From contig LR778134.1 of assembly GCA_902809935.1 (NCBI GenBank), positions 1,984,001-2,048,000 on the forward strand: DNA of 64,000 nucleotides, given 5' to 3'. This stretch comes from Ruminococcaceae bacterium BL-4 (lineage in GTDB: Bacteria > Bacillota > Clostridia > Oscillospirales > Acutalibacteraceae). Shown here in pieces: positions 1-9,065 of this stretch (position 1 is the stretch's first letter; every line of letters starts with the position of its first letter). The notes under the pieces were generated by a model that was not told where the DNA came from, ran no database searches, and saw only the letters and a program-made list of their open reading frames with translations. A program made the position numbers and the translations under genes.

Positions 1-612
1 ACTGCATTTGTTTTTGCCGGCAGATTAATGGGAGACTGCGGCGTCAATGAACTACTTCAATATTGGAATTCCAGTGTTTCAGTGCAGGATCGGCTGCGCC
101 TGATCATTGCCGGAAGCGGACCTGATTCTGCAATTCTGACAGAGCGCGCCAAAATGCTCGGGATTTCTTCAAAAGTAACTTTTGCGGGAGATCTTTCAAA
201 AGACGATTTGAATCGATGCTTTTCATGTTGCAGAGCATTTGTCAGTGCCAGCAAGTCCGCCGCTATCAAAGCTTCCCCTCTAGAGGCAATGGCGGCCGGT
301 CTTCCAGTCCTTTTGGAACAAAGCAGTGCGAATGCTGAACTAGTAAGAGAAGGTGTCAACGGATTTTTGTTTGAACACGCTTCTCAGCTAGGCGACAAAC
401 TGCGTATGCTGAGCGAGCTTGACTTAGAAGGCGAAGGTCTTCTCCGAAAATTGGTGAGAAGAAGCACGGCAGGATTAACCTGTGAAGCACTTGCCGCTAT
501 TATGGTGCAGGATTATCGAAATGCAATGGAACACCCTCGCAGCGTCGAAAAAGCAAATAGTGGTTCTATGCATATTCATCATGCTTCCAAAAAGTCACAA
601 CATAATCATTAA
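1..612 (+). CDS. Glycosyltransferase family 4, C-terminal part (truncated by window edge)
   Basis: The frame is open from the first base, so the gene starts upstream of the window. The visible 203 residues form the nucleotide-sugar-binding half of a GT-B glycosyltransferase: a VFAGRL strand, a GDC-GVNELL helix start, a LIIAGSGP strand, FAGDLSKDDL, and the donor-site stretch with SPLEAMAAGLPVL followed by the typical VREGVNGFLF. This pattern is that of family 4 retaining transferases that build cell-wall or lipid glycans. The usual acidic EXFG-type motif reads KASPLEAMA, so the catalytic glutamate region is only loosely kept. The C-terminus is a short tail rich in His, Ser and Lys. Acceptor and sugar donor cannot be told. 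A terminator follows directly. Confidence 0.8.
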   Translation, partial: TAFVFAGRLMGDCGVNELLQYWNSSVSVQDRLRLIIAGSGPDSAILTERAKMLGISSKVTFAGDLSKDDLNRCFSCCRAFVSASKSAAIKASPLEAMAAGLPVLLEQSSANAELVREGVNGFLFEHASQLGDKLRMLSELDLEGEGLLRKLVRRSTAGLTCEALAAIMVQDYRNAMEHPRSVEKANSGSMHIHHASKKSQHNH

Positions 613-616
613 ACTC

Positions 617-655
617 AAAGCCGCCGGATTTTCTAATGATTTTTCGGCGGCTTTT
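617..655 (+). terminator. Rho-independent terminator after the glycosyltransferase
   Basis: A 10-bp perfect stem, AAAGCCGCCG (617-626) against CGGCGGCTTT (645-654), starts four bases after the stop codon and runs into T residues. It ends the glycosyltransferase transcript before the nitroreductase gene. Confidence 0.85.
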
Positions 656-681
656 CTATCTTTGTAACAGGAGAAATCAAA

Positions 682-1236
682 ATGCTAAAAGAAATTGAAT
701 CCAGAAGAAGTATTCGAAAATATCTTACCCGTGATGTTACAGACAAACAAATCCTTGATTTAATCGAAAGTGCAAGGCTTGCTCCCTCCGGAAATAATAC
801 ACAGCCATGGAATTTTATTGTTGTTCGGTCTGCAGCCATTAAAAATGCTTTAATTTCCGCAGATCACTATCAAAGATGGATGAAAGAAGCACCTATTTTG
901 TTGGTCTGTACTGCAGATATTACCTGCAGAAGAAAAGATGGTCCTTTTCACCTCGATGAAAATAGTCCCGAGCCGGAATTAAAGCAAATTATTCGCGACA
1001 CTGCCATTGCTATTGAGAATCTTTTGCTGGAAGCGGAACATGATGGTCTTGCAGCCTGCTGGACCGGGTGGTTCGATCAAAAAGATATCCGCCCAATTTT
1101 AGGAATTCCTGAAAATCAATATATATGTGGAATTATTCCGATTGGATATTCTGCAGAAGCACACCCAGCACCTCGTCCTAGAAGGCCTTTGGAAACTATG
1201 GTTTACTATGACTCATGGGGAAAATTGAAAAAATAA
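682..1236 (+). CDS. Nitroreductase family protein
   Basis: A 184-residue flavin-dependent nitroreductase-fold protein. The start motif RRSIRKY, the SARLAPSGNNTQPWNF FMN-binding segment near residue 35, and the C-terminal IPIGYSAEAHPAPRPR segment are hallmarks of this family, which binds FMN as a dimer and reduces nitro compounds, quinones or other electron acceptors with NAD(P)H. The physiological substrate cannot be predicted. The start is fixed by AGGAGA eight bases upstream of the ATG. It lies alone between two terminators, so it is probably monocistronic. No ferredoxin domain is present. Confidence 0.88.
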   Translation: MLKEIESRRSIRKYLTRDVTDKQILDLIESARLAPSGNNTQPWNFIVVRSAAIKNALISADHYQRWMKEAPILLVCTADITCRRKDGPFHLDENSPEPELKQIIRDTAIAIENLLLEAEHDGLAACWTGWFDQKDIRPILGIPENQYICGIIPIGYSAEAHPAPRPRRPLETMVYYDSWGKLKK

Positions 1237-1238
1237 AG

Positions 1239-1283
1239 AACAAGGTCCAACCGATCAAAAAAGCGGTTGGACCTTGTTCTGTC
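1239..1283. terminator. Bidirectional terminator between nitroreductase and secDF
   Basis: A perfect 15-bp stem (1239-1253 with 1264-1278) with a 10-base A-rich loop sits between two converging genes. It has A-rich and T-containing flanks that can serve both strands. Confidence 0.85.
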
Positions 1284-1296
1284 TTAACCTTAGAGT

Positions 1297-3738
1297 TTAC
1301 TTTTTAGTCTGTGAATTTGCACTAGCAGCTTTTGCGGCAATTCTCTTTTTTTTCTTATGCTCTTCCCAAGCTACATAAAGCGGGCCAGCAATACAAACAG
1401 AAGAATAACAGCCGGAAAGCACACCTACCATCATAGGCAGTGCAAATGTAGTAACACTAGGTAGATTGAAGATTGACCCTAACACAAACACACAAGCGAT
1501 TGCAAAGAACGTGCACAAAGCGGTATAAATTGAACGAGTCAAAGTCTGATTCGTACTCAAATTCACTAACTCTGCATAGGAAGCACGTCCTCCCAAAAGT
1601 CGACGATTCTCACGAATACGGTCATAAATAATAATCGTATCATTTAGTGAGTAACCAAGGATTGTCAAAGCAACGGCAATAAAGTTATCATTAATCGGAA
1701 TCCTAAAAATAATAAATGTGAAATAAATCATCAGGACATCGTGCAGTAAAGCAACAATTGCCATCGTTCCAGCAGGAAGTCCGCCAATCTTTTTAAAGCG
1801 CATAGACACATACAAAACAAGCAGTACTACCGTGATAATACATGCAACAATACACTTCTTAAAGAAATCGCTTCCCATCGTTGGGTTAATGGAACTGGAT
1901 TCAACAACTGTAAATTGAGAATCAGGGTACTTTGCACTCAAAGCCTGTGCAATCTGAGTTTGCTGATCAACTGTAATATTATCGGTTCCAGCAAAGCTAA
2001 TCGAAACGCTCTTCTGCTGTGATCCTCCTGCCATATCTCCTAAAAGACGAACAGTCACATCTTTTCCTGTAATATCTTTTGCAACTTGCTCCATGTCGTT
2101 GGACTGAAGGTCTCCCTGATAAGAATATTTAATCACGGAGCCACCTTTGAATTGAATATCCAGTTGTGTGCCAAAGATCATATTACAAATAATCCCGATT
2201 GCAAACAAAGAAAGCGAAAAGGCAATATAAATTTTTTTGTTCTCACTAAATCCAATATGAAATTTATGAGTTCCCGTAGTCTCAGAATTAGCAGCCAATT
2301 TTTTCTCAGAAACACCGCCAAAAAGCCAGCGCTTACGGAAACATTTAAAGGAGGACAAAGACTTCGTCATTGTTCGGGTAGTAAAGACGCCAAAAATAAA
2401 GTTTCCGATGTTGCCAATCAGTAATGTGTAGCCAAAGGAATAAATCGATCCGGTTGTGCTTGGACCAAAGAAAGAAGAAAGAATATTCGTTGGGCCAAAG
2501 ACCAACATCAAAATAACAGATACAATGATTGTGGTAATATTACCATCAAAAATTGCCCAAAAACTATTTTCATCACCAGCACGAATAGCGTTGTCTATGC
2601 TCTTCCCTGCGCAAATCTCTTCCTTAATACGGGTTGCTGTAATAATATTAGCATCGACGCCCATGCCGATAGAAAGAATAATACCTGCAATGCCAGGCAA
2701 TGTTAAAGTAAAGCTATTAACAAAGGGGAAGTATCCCGATACAGCCGCAAAGCAAAGTGCGATCTGACCGCATAGAGAAATAATTGCAACAACGCCAGGC
2801 AAACGAAATACAAACAACATAAACAGGCAAATCCCGACAAAGCCGATAATCCCTGCAATCAGCATTGCCTGCAGAGAAGTTGTTCCCATAACTGGGCTAA
2901 CGGTACTAAAACTGGTTGTATTCAATTTAAACGGCAAAGCACCAGAATTGATCTGATTTGCAAGTGTCGAAACTTCTTTTGCTGTAAAAGAACCTTGAAT
3001 AACAGCTTTTCCTCCAGTAATACCAGTTTCTCCATATTTCGTTTTATCTACACTTGCATAAGAAATCATGGTATCATCCATCCAGATGGAAAGCGTAGAC
3101 CCTTCATTTGCTATTTTTTTCGTTGCATCTGCAAATTTCTGGGCCCCTTCATCCGTGAATTCCAGAGAAACCACATATTCCTCTTTACCGGTAGACTCAT
3201 TATTCTGAACTGCAGCACTGGCAGATTTTACGTCTTTGCCTTCGAGCAGAATACTGGAAGCCGTTGTTCCAGTCGGGCCGGTCTTAACAATATGACCGTT
3301 GTCATCCGTAGTCTGACTGGAATATTGATTTCCTTCTCGGAAAGTCAGCTGTGCTGTTGCAGAAAGCTCATTGATTGCTTCTTCCGGATCGAATGTAACT
3401 TCTCCATTTTTCCATGGAAAACGAACAATGATCCGTTCATGATTGTAGTCGGCATACAGCTCATAATCCGTAATATTATTTTTGATTAAACGGGTCTCAA
3501 TAACAGATTTTGCAGAGTCCATCTGCTCTTTTGTTGCTGTTGTTCCTTCCGTATCTGGAGAGAACGTAGCTTCTACACCGCCGTTAATATCAATTCCCCA
3601 TCGGATATCTCCAACACCTTTTATGTACGTTGTTGACGTATCTCCATCTAATTTGTACAGGCCAAAAGCAGATGAAAAAGTAAAGAGAAAGATGAGAATT
3701 GCGACAATGAAAAACATGGGTTTTTTCACTCGTTTCAT
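1297..3738 (-). CDS. secDF: Fused protein translocase subunit SecDF
   Basis: An 813-residue fusion of SecD and SecF, the proton-driven membrane partner that helps SecYEG pull preproteins across the membrane. Residues 1-30 form the first membrane helix; IRWGIDINGGVEATF is the D1 motif of SecD, followed by a large extracytoplasmic region to about residue 280 and a first bundle of helices containing GIILSIGMGVDANIITATRIKEE. The SecF half begins near residue 500 with a new helix and DIQFKGGSVIKYSY, and carries ILGYSLNDTIIIYDRIREN. Fusion in one chain is common in Firmicutes. An AGGAGG site precedes the ATG. It stands alone between terminators rather than next to yajC or tgt. Confidence 0.95.
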   Translation of the reverse strand: MKRVKKPMFFIVAILIFLFTFSSAFGLYKLDGDTSTTYIKGVGDIRWGIDINGGVEATFSPDTEGTTATKEQMDSAKSVIETRLIKNNITDYELYADYNHERIIVRFPWKNGEVTFDPEEAINELSATAQLTFREGNQYSSQTTDDNGHIVKTGPTGTTASSILLEGKDVKSASAAVQNNESTGKEEYVVSLEFTDEGAQKFADATKKIANEGSTLSIWMDDTMISYASVDKTKYGETGITGGKAVIQGSFTAKEVSTLANQINSGALPFKLNTTSFSTVSPVMGTTSLQAMLIAGIIGFVGICLFMLFVFRLPGVVAIISLCGQIALCFAAVSGYFPFVNSFTLTLPGIAGIILSIGMGVDANIITATRIKEEICAGKSIDNAIRAGDENSFWAIFDGNITTIIVSVILMLVFGPTNILSSFFGPSTTGSIYSFGYTLLIGNIGNFIFGVFTTRTMTKSLSSFKCFRKRWLFGGVSEKKLAANSETTGTHKFHIGFSENKKIYIAFSLSLFAIGIICNMIFGTQLDIQFKGGSVIKYSYQGDLQSNDMEQVAKDITGKDVTVRLLGDMAGGSQQKSVSISFAGTDNITVDQQTQIAQALSAKYPDSQFTVVESSSINPTMGSDFFKKCIVACIITVVLLVLYVSMRFKKIGGLPAGTMAIVALLHDVLMIYFTFIIFRIPINDNFIAVALTILGYSLNDTIIIYDRIRENRRLLGGRASYAELVNLSTNQTLTRSIYTALCTFFAIACVFVLGSIFNLPSVTTFALPMMVGVLSGCYSSVCIAGPLYVAWEEHKKKKRIAAKAASANSQTKK

Positions 3739-3878
3739 ATCGCCTGATCCTCCTACATCATTGATTTGTACGACTCACATTATAAAGATTAAAATAAATT
3801 ACAAAGCAATTATTTATTGTATAGGAATTCTCTCAAAAAGTCAATTCTTCTATTTTTTAATTTCAAATATACATCTTA

Positions 3879-3917
3879 AAAAAGTCGGAGACTCTATAAA
3901 GATGTCCCCGACTTTTT
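3879..3917 (-). terminator. Terminator downstream of the aminotransferase
   Basis: A 14-bp stem with one G-U pair (3879-3892 with 3904-3917). Read on the minus strand it ends in a T run just after the aminotransferase stop codon. Confidence 0.8.
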
Positions 3918-3946
3918 GTGGTTCTTTCTGTTTTACAGAAAAATAT

Positions 3947-5227
3947 TTATTTAGATTTTAATAGCTTTTTGCAAGCTGCAATTTGTACGCAGAGGCACAA
4001 CAAATTTGCAGCGGTCTTCAGTTCCTCAATCGGTGGGAATGACGGAGCCACTCTAATATTGGTATCCTTTGGATCTTTTCCATATGGGAAGGTTGCTCCC
4101 GCATTTGTCAAGATCACTCCAGCTTTTTTGCAAAGAGAAACAACCTCTTTTGCACAGCCTTCCATTACATCAAGACTGATAAAGTAGCCTCCATTAGGAT
4201 GAGTCCAATCTGCAATTCCTTTTCCAGTAAGTTCTTTATCGAAAGCAGCCTCGACTGCTTCAAATTTGGGCTGCAGAATCGCACGCTGCTTTTCCATATG
4301 TAATTTTACATGGTCAATATCTTTTAAGAAAGCAATATGACGCAGTTGATTCAGTTTATCAGGACCGATCGTCTGATAAGAAAAATGCTTTCTAAAGACT
4401 TCCAAATTTTTTTCACTGGCAGCGATTGCCGCTACACCTGCACCCGGGAAAGTAATCTTACTCGTAGACGCAAAAAAGATAGGTAAATCAACACTATTCA
4501 ATTTGCGGCACTCAAGCCAAAGATTAAGCAAATGATCGGGTGTATCCGTGAGATCATGTACGCAATAAGCATTATCCCAGAAAATATGGAAATCATCAGC
4601 TGCAGGTTTCAACGCAGCAAAGCGGCGAACTGTTTCATCGCTATAAGTAATACCGGTTGGATTCGAATATTTTGGAACACACCAAATTCCTTTGACCGTT
4701 GGATCATTCGATACCCATTTCTCCACCTCATCCATATCAGGGCCAGTAGAAAGCATTGGGATTGAAATCAATTCAAGGCCAAAATACTCTGTAATTGCAA
4801 AATGACGGTCATATCCTGGTGACGGGCATAAAAACTTTAAATGTCCCTGTTGGCTCCACGGTTTGCAGCCTTGAAATCCATGCGTCATACAGCAGGAAAT
4901 CGCATCAAACATCATATTCAAGCTGGAGTTTCCCCCGACAATAATATTATGATCATCCATTCCAAGCAAATCAGCAAAGAGGTTTCTCATTTCAGGTAAC
5001 CCGTCTGCAACGCCGTAATTGCGGCAATCCTCTCCACTAGAAGCTTTCATGTTTGATTTGGAATTCAGTAGATCAAGCATCTCCATAGAAAGATCCAGCT
5101 GCGCAGTGCTGGGCTTTCCTCGTGCCATATTTAAATTCAAATGCTGATCCTGATAATTCTGATATTTTGCCATCAGGTTGTTATAAAGCTCTGATAACTC
5201 TTGCTTAGACATTGACTGAAATTCCAT
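3947..5227 (-). CDS. PLP-dependent aminotransferase, aspartate aminotransferase type Ic-like
   Basis: A 426-residue fold-type I aminotransferase. The N-terminal HLNLNMARGKPSTAQLDLS, the GNSSLNMMFDAI segment and VPKYSNPTGITYSDE place it with the group of Corynebacterium-type aspartate aminotransferases (Pfam Asp_aminotransf, formerly Aminotran_MocR) rather than with classical AspC. The cofactor lysine is in STSKITFPGAG, near residue 245, and the substrate carboxylate-binding arginine is expected in TNIRVAPSFPP. It probably interconverts aspartate and oxaloacetate with glutamate and 2-oxoglutarate. The start was taken at the ATG at 5227 because GGGAGA lies about nine bases upstream; a TTG directly before it is also in frame. 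It is likely a single-gene unit. Confidence 0.88.
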   Translation of the reverse strand: MEFQSMSKQELSELYNNLMAKYQNYQDQHLNLNMARGKPSTAQLDLSMEMLDLLNSKSNMKASSGEDCRNYGVADGLPEMRNLFADLLGMDDHNIIVGGNSSLNMMFDAISCCMTHGFQGCKPWSQQGHLKFLCPSPGYDRHFAITEYFGLELISIPMLSTGPDMDEVEKWVSNDPTVKGIWCVPKYSNPTGITYSDETVRRFAALKPAADDFHIFWDNAYCVHDLTDTPDHLLNLWLECRKLNSVDLPIFFASTSKITFPGAGVAAIAASEKNLEVFRKHFSYQTIGPDKLNQLRHIAFLKDIDHVKLHMEKQRAILQPKFEAVEAAFDKELTGKGIADWTHPNGGYFISLDVMEGCAKEVVSLCKKAGVILTNAGATFPYGKDPKDTNIRVAPSFPPIEELKTAANLLCLCVQIAACKKLLKSK

Positions 5228-5398
5228 CAAAGCATCTCTCCCATCGTTTCCTTAACTATTGTAACTTTGTGAAAACCTAAATTATTGTATAATAATTCTT
5301 TCGAAAATGCAAGTAAAAAATTAAAATCTTGCAGTTAAACCATAGTTTGAGAAAAAAATGTAAAGAATATGGGCAATTAGGCCATTAAAAAATGCAGA

Positions 5399-6793
5399 TT
5401 AAAATTCAGCAGATCCTGCCGTCCTTGGAAAAGGAAGTACATCACGAATATTCTGAATTCCTGTAAGGTACATGATCAGCCGCTCAAATCCGAGGCCGAA
5501 TCCTGCGTGCTTTGCTCCACCATAACGTCTTAAATCCAGATACCAATCATAATCCGACTCCTGCATATGCAGCTCTTTCATGCGTGCCAGAAGAAGATCC
5601 AAACGCTCTTCTCTCTGACTTCCCCCTATAATTTCGCCTATTCCGGGCACCAACAAATCAGAAGCTGCAACCGTTTTTCCATCCTCATTGAGCCGCATAT
5701 AAAAAGCTTTGATTTCTTTCGGATAGTCAGTTACAAAAACGGGCTTTTTAAAAATTTGCTCTGTGAGATAGCGTTCATGTTCTGTCTGCAGATCGCTTCC
5801 CCAAGAAACGGGATATTCAAACTGATCATTCTGCTTTTTGAGAAGATCAACTGCATCTTTATAGGAAATTCTCACAAAGTCAGACGTAATTACATTTTTT
5901 AGACGATCTAGAAGCTGTGTGTCTACAAACCGATTAAAAAATTCCAAATCTTGCGGGCAAGTATCCATCACATATTTGATGACCGATTTCATCATTGCTT
6001 CTGCTAAATCCATATCCTCTTTTAAATCTGCAAAAGCAATCTCTGGTTCAATCATCCAAAATTCTGCCGCGTGGCGCGTTGTATTAGAATTTTCAGCACG
6101 GAAAGTCGGGCCAAATGTGTAAACCTTTCCAAATGCCAGTGCCATACATTCCGCTTCCAACTGGCCGGATACAGTCAAAGAAGTATGCTTTCCAAAAAAG
6201 TCCTGATGGTAATCGACTTTTCCCTCCGGCGTTTTAGGAAGATTATTAAGATCAAGAGCTGTTACATGAAACATTTCGCCGGCTCCCTCACAATCACTGC
6301 CCGTAATCAAAGGCGTATGCACGTAGACAAAACCATTTTCCTGAAAGAATTTATGAATTCCATAAGCTGCCGCGGAACGTATCCGAAATGCTGCAGAAAA
6401 AGTATTCGTTCTCGGGCGCAAATGTGCGATTGTACGCAGATATTCCAGGCTATGACGCTTTTTCTGCAATGGATAATCCGGTGTGGAAATCCCCTCAACA
6501 AAGATTTGAGATGCATGAATCTCAAAGGGTTGCTTTGCCTGTGGAGTCAGCTTGAAGTCTCCGATTACCCGAAGTGCTGCTCCTACGTTTGTTTTAGCAA
6601 TCTCTTCAAAATTCGAAAGCTTGTCTTCCTCAAAAACAATTTGAATTCCTTTAAAACAGCTTCCATCATTTAATTCAATAAATCCTAAATGTTTATTGCT
6701 TCGAATCGTGCGGACCCATCCGCAAACAGTGACCGATTCATCCTGATATGATTCCGCTTTCTGATAGAAAAATCCAATTTCTGTTCGTTCCAT
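5399..6793 (-). CDS. asnS: Asparagine--tRNA ligase
   Basis: A 464-residue class IIb aminoacyl-tRNA synthetase that charges tRNA-Asn. An N-terminal OB-fold anticodon-binding domain ([22 protein letters not shown], residues 24-45) leads into the class II core: motif 2 is [21 protein letters not shown] near residues 230-250 and motif 3 is the C-terminal [27 protein letters not shown]. The length equals that of typical bacterial AsnRS, and the FWMIEPE reading fits AsnRS rather than AspRS. GGAGGG lies seven bases before the ATG. Unlike alaS and tyrS in this window, no T-box sequence is visible in the leader. Confidence 0.96.
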   Translation of the reverse strand: MERTEIGFFYQKAESYQDESVTVCGWVRTIRSNKHLGFIELNDGSCFKGIQIVFEEDKLSNFEEIAKTNVGAALRVIGDFKLTPQAKQPFEIHASQIFVEGISTPDYPLQKKRHSLEYLRTIAHLRPRTNTFSAAFRIRSAAAYGIHKFFQENGFVYVHTPLITGSDCEGAGEMFHVTALDLNNLPKTPEGKVDYHQDFFGKHTSLTVSGQLEAECMALAFGKVYTFGPTFRAENSNTTRHAAEFWMIEPEIAFADLKEDMDLAEAMMKSVIKYVMDTCPQDLEFFNRFVDTQLLDRLKNVITSDFVRISYKDAVDLLKKQNDQFEYPVSWGSDLQTEHERYLTEQIFKKPVFVTDYPKEIKAFYMRLNEDGKTVAASDLLVPGIGEIIGGSQREERLDLLLARMKELHMQESDYDWYLDLRRYGGAKHAGFGLGFERLIMYLTGIQNIRDVLPFPRTAGSAEF

Positions 6794-6885
6794 TGAAAGC
6801 CCTCCATTTGATTGTTGATTCTTTTAGTTTATTCCTTCCAAAACAGCTCTGCAAGTATTATTCTTCAAAAAACAAAAAATTAGAC

Positions 6886-6914
6886 TTGATTTTTCTTTAA
6901 ACATTCGATATAAT
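6886..6914 (+). promoter_or_regulatory. Sigma-A-type promoter of tRNA-Ser
   Basis: TTGATT at 6886-6891, a 17-base spacer and a perfect TATAAT at 6909-6914 lie 38 bases upstream of the tRNA. Confidence 0.8.
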
Positions 6915-6952
6915 ATTAAAGTCGCCAATAAAGAGACAAGCAATTACCATTT

Positions 6953-7038
6953 GGAGAGGTATTCTAATGGTAAGGAGCCACATTGGAAATGTGGTGTGCC
7001 GCAAGGCATTGAGCGTTCGAGTCGCTTCCTCTCCGCCA
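6953..7038 (+). tRNA. tRNA-Ser(GGA)
   Basis: An 86-base class II tRNA. The acceptor stem pairs GGAGAGG (6953-6959) with CCTCTCC (7028-7034), followed by discriminator G and encoded CCA. The anticodon stem CCACA/TGTGG holds the loop TTGGAAA, giving anticodon GGA for UCC/UCU serine codons. A variable arm (GTGCCGCAAGGCAT) and a TTCGAGT T-loop are present. It has its own promoter and terminator. Confidence 0.96.
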
Positions 7039-7040
7039 AA

Positions 7041-7084
7041 AAAGAAAAGCAGTTCGTTTTTTAACGAATTGCTTTTCTTTTTTT
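7041..7084 (+). terminator. Terminator of tRNA-Ser
   Basis: An 18-bp stem with one G-U pair (7041-7058 with 7063-7080) and a TTTT loop runs into a T tract immediately after the CCA end. Confidence 0.9.
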
Positions 7085-7296
7085 ATAATTTGTCAATATA
7101 TGAATATAAAGTTTTGTCATTTAAAATGTTTCTCTTAGGCCATAATTATCTGTCGTCCTACAAGAATAAACCAGGGACAAAAAGCGTTAAAAAAATGGAG
7201 TATACCAAATAAAATAAGGTGTACTTCGTCTTCTTCTCATTTGTTCAACTTAGAGATACGTGATTTTAGTCGCGTAAAATACTTTAAACTATTTTC
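7085..7296. other. Intergenic stretch without recognised features
   Basis: AT-rich sequence between the tRNA-Ser terminator and the end of the convergent acetyltransferase gene. A short open frame that runs across the tRNA has no ribosome site and is not credible. I see no RNA motif or repeat here. Confidence 0.5.
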
Positions 7297-8052
7297 TTAC
7301 AACCCTTTTTCCTCAATAATTTTTTCAAATTTCTTATCAGAAAGAATTTCATGTGTTACAAATTTGCCATTAAAAAACAAACTATAAGAAGTAAAAGAAG
7401 CGGGAGCATTCTGCGCCTGTTCTGCTGTTTCAAAGCGAATTGTCTTAAATGGAATGCTCTTCTTGTTGGCAACAGCTTCAATCAAAGGTACATATTTTGC
7501 TGTAAATGGACATTGATATGTATAGTAAAGCACAAAGCCCTGTTCTTCTATTTTTGGAGATTTAACGCTATCCTTAAAGCGGGGCTTTTCAGATATCTTT
7601 CCAAAAGGTAGATACAATAACTCATAAAATGGTTCTGCAATATCAGCTAATTCAAAGCCTTTATGTCTTAAATACTTTGGATCTGAAAGAAAGGGCATTT
7701 TCTTTTTAGAAGATAAAACTACAAGTCCCTGTTTTCCTTTTTCTTTGCTGTCCTTAATGCATTCTTCTAGCAGAAGGTTAGAATTGCCTTGCCCTTTAAA
7801 TTTCCCCGATACCCAAAGACAATCTATGTACATATATCCATCCGCTTTAATCGGTGACCATGCTTTTTCAGCCGGAATATATTCAATAAAACATTTGCCC
7901 CGTACATTGCCTTTTTTAAAAACAAGCCCATCAGGGAATCTCTCCGCAAGCCAAGACTTTTTTGCGGAAACCTGACAATCATTGTTATTTGAAATGGCAC
8001 AGCAAATATGCTCTTGCTCTAAATTATCTTTTGTAACAGTAATAATTTCCAT
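7297..8052 (-). CDS. GNAT acetyltransferase with C-terminal YoaP-like domain
   Basis: A 251-residue two-part protein. Residues 1 to about 145 are a GNAT acetyltransferase fold (DGYMYIDCLWVSGKFKGQGNSNLLLEECIKDSKEKG is the acetyl-CoA-binding segment, with G-Q-G-N in place of the usual RGxGxG/A loop). The rest is a thioredoxin-like YoaP-type domain with YYTYQCPFTAKYVPLIE, carrying a single Cys where thioredoxins have CxxC. The architecture matches Bacillus YoaP and its many clostridial relatives, whose substrate is unknown. The start at 8052 has AAGGAGA nine bases upstream; a longer reading frame continues 42 codons further without a better site. Confidence 0.82.
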   Translation of the reverse strand: MEIITVTKDNLEQEHICCAISNNNDCQVSAKKSWLAERFPDGLVFKKGNVRGKCFIEYIPAEKAWSPIKADGYMYIDCLWVSGKFKGQGNSNLLLEECIKDSKEKGKQGLVVLSSKKKMPFLSDPKYLRHKGFELADIAEPFYELLYLPFGKISEKPRFKDSVKSPKIEEQGFVLYYTYQCPFTAKYVPLIEAVANKKSIPFKTIRFETAEQAQNAPASFTSYSLFFNGKFVTHEILSDKKFEKIIEEKGL

Positions 8053-8132
8053 ATAGCGTCTCCTTGGCTTCAAAAAATTAATTATAATCACCTTTAGACA
8101 ACAAGGAAAATTGTCCTTGAGTTTGGAGCCTT

Positions 8133-8813
8133 TTATTGTTTCCTTTTTCCAAACCGCATTGGGCAAACTGTTCTGCATTTATTACAGTTAACAACATTAA
8201 AACCTCTTGCATTGGTTCCGTATGTATTTTGTCTGCATTTTGCCTGATTTGCACAGCTGCCATTCAAAGCCTGAGTTGGACAGCTTTGAATACATAGGCT
8301 ACAACCGTCAATACAGATATTATTGGCAAATGGGTCGGATTCAAGATTGAGATCCGTAAGGATTGCTCCCAATGTTAGTAAATTACCATACTCTTCGTTT
8401 AAAAGTAATGTGTTTTTGCCCAGTGTTCCAAGCCCGGCAAGCACGGCCGCATGTTTCATAGAGATCAAGCCACGCCCCTCCATCTTTTTCGAATCCCAAT
8501 ATTCATAAGGATCATCTGAGGGAAGCGGTACAGCATACCCACCATAAAGCCTCTCAATTTCTTTTGCTGCTCTAAATGCCACCCAATCAACATTCGGACA
8601 GGTACTGTTGTTAAAATAGCCATATATAAGTCTCGGGTCAACCTTTGTTAATCCCTTTGGAAGAGCAATTCCAAACACAATGACGGATTGACAGTCCGGA
8701 AAAATATCTTTTGGATGGAACCCTACAGGTGCTTCAGAAAAGCGGTCGATATTCGCAAAGCCGCACACATCCGCGCCTAAACTCAAAATAAAATCTTTGA
8801 TTTGCGTCTTCAT
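8133..8813 (-). CDS. Small epoxyqueuosine reductase-like 4Fe-4S protein
   Basis: A 226-residue protein related to the QueG family but much shorter than true QueG (about 380 residues). The N-terminal part (GADVCGFANIDRF, FPDCQSVIVFGIALPKG) and the AAVLAGLGTLGKNTLLLNEEYGNL segment are QueG-like. The C-terminal quarter carries two cysteine clusters: CIDGCSLCIQSCP and a set ending in NCNKCRTVCP, enough for two 4Fe-4S clusters. The cobalamin-binding HEAT-like C-terminal region of QueG is missing, so an actual role in queuosine synthesis is doubtful; a reductase or electron carrier role is inferred. A G-rich ribosome site precedes the ATG. Confidence 0.8.
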   Translation of the reverse strand: MKTQIKDFILSLGADVCGFANIDRFSEAPVGFHPKDIFPDCQSVIVFGIALPKGLTKVDPRLIYGYFNNSTCPNVDWVAFRAAKEIERLYGGYAVPLPSDDPYEYWDSKKMEGRGLISMKHAAVLAGLGTLGKNTLLLNEEYGNLLTLGAILTDLNLESDPFANNICIDGCSLCIQSCPTQALNGSCANQAKCRQNTYGTNARGFNVVNCNKCRTVCPMRFGKRKQ

Positions 8814-8876
8814 CCCTCACCCCCCCTTACATGCCGATTACATAACAATTTAAAGTAAATATAACATAAAAAGACG

Positions 8877-8918
8877 AAAAAATCCACATACAGGTCTAAA
8901 CCTGCATGTGGATTTTTT
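8877..8918 (-). terminator. Terminator of tRNA-Leu(GAG)
   Basis: A 14-bp stem with one G-U pair on the minus-strand RNA (8881-8894 with 8901-8914) begins right after the tRNA 3' end and is followed by T residues on the minus strand. Confidence 0.85.
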
Positions 8919-9002
8919 GGTGCGCGAGACGGGACTTGAACCCGTACGTCATACAACACACGCCCCTCAAACGTGCCTGTCTGCCAATTCCAGCACTCGC
9001 GC
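8918..9002 (-). tRNA. tRNA-Leu(GAG)
   Basis: An 85-base class II tRNA. The acceptor stem is GCGCGAG paired with CTCGCGC, then discriminator A and encoded CCA. The anticodon arm CACGT-TTGAGGG-GCGTG gives anticodon GAG (CUC/CUU). A long variable arm (TGTTGTATGACGT) and T arm ACGGG-TTCAAGT-CCCGT are clear. Confidence 0.95.
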
Positions 9003-9019
9003 ATCTCAGCGACTCAAAT

Positions 9020-9049
9020 AGTATAGCACTTCCTATCATACCTTGTCAA
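9020..9049 (-). promoter_or_regulatory. Sigma-A-type promoter of tRNA-Leu(GAG)
   Basis: On the minus strand TTGACA (9044-9049), an 18-base spacer and TATACT (9020-9025) stand 18 bases before the tRNA, giving it a promoter independent of the upstream rnmV operon. Confidence 0.82.
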
Positions 9050-9065
9050 CCGGATTTTCACTTTT

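Noticed and set aside
2995-3489. A 164-codon plus-strand frame opposite secDF
   Set aside because: It is antisense to the conserved SecD extracytoplasmic region and has no start signals.
6967-7212. An open frame running through tRNA-Ser and its terminator
   Set aside because: The tRNA, its promoter and its terminator explain the sequence; no ribosome site exists.
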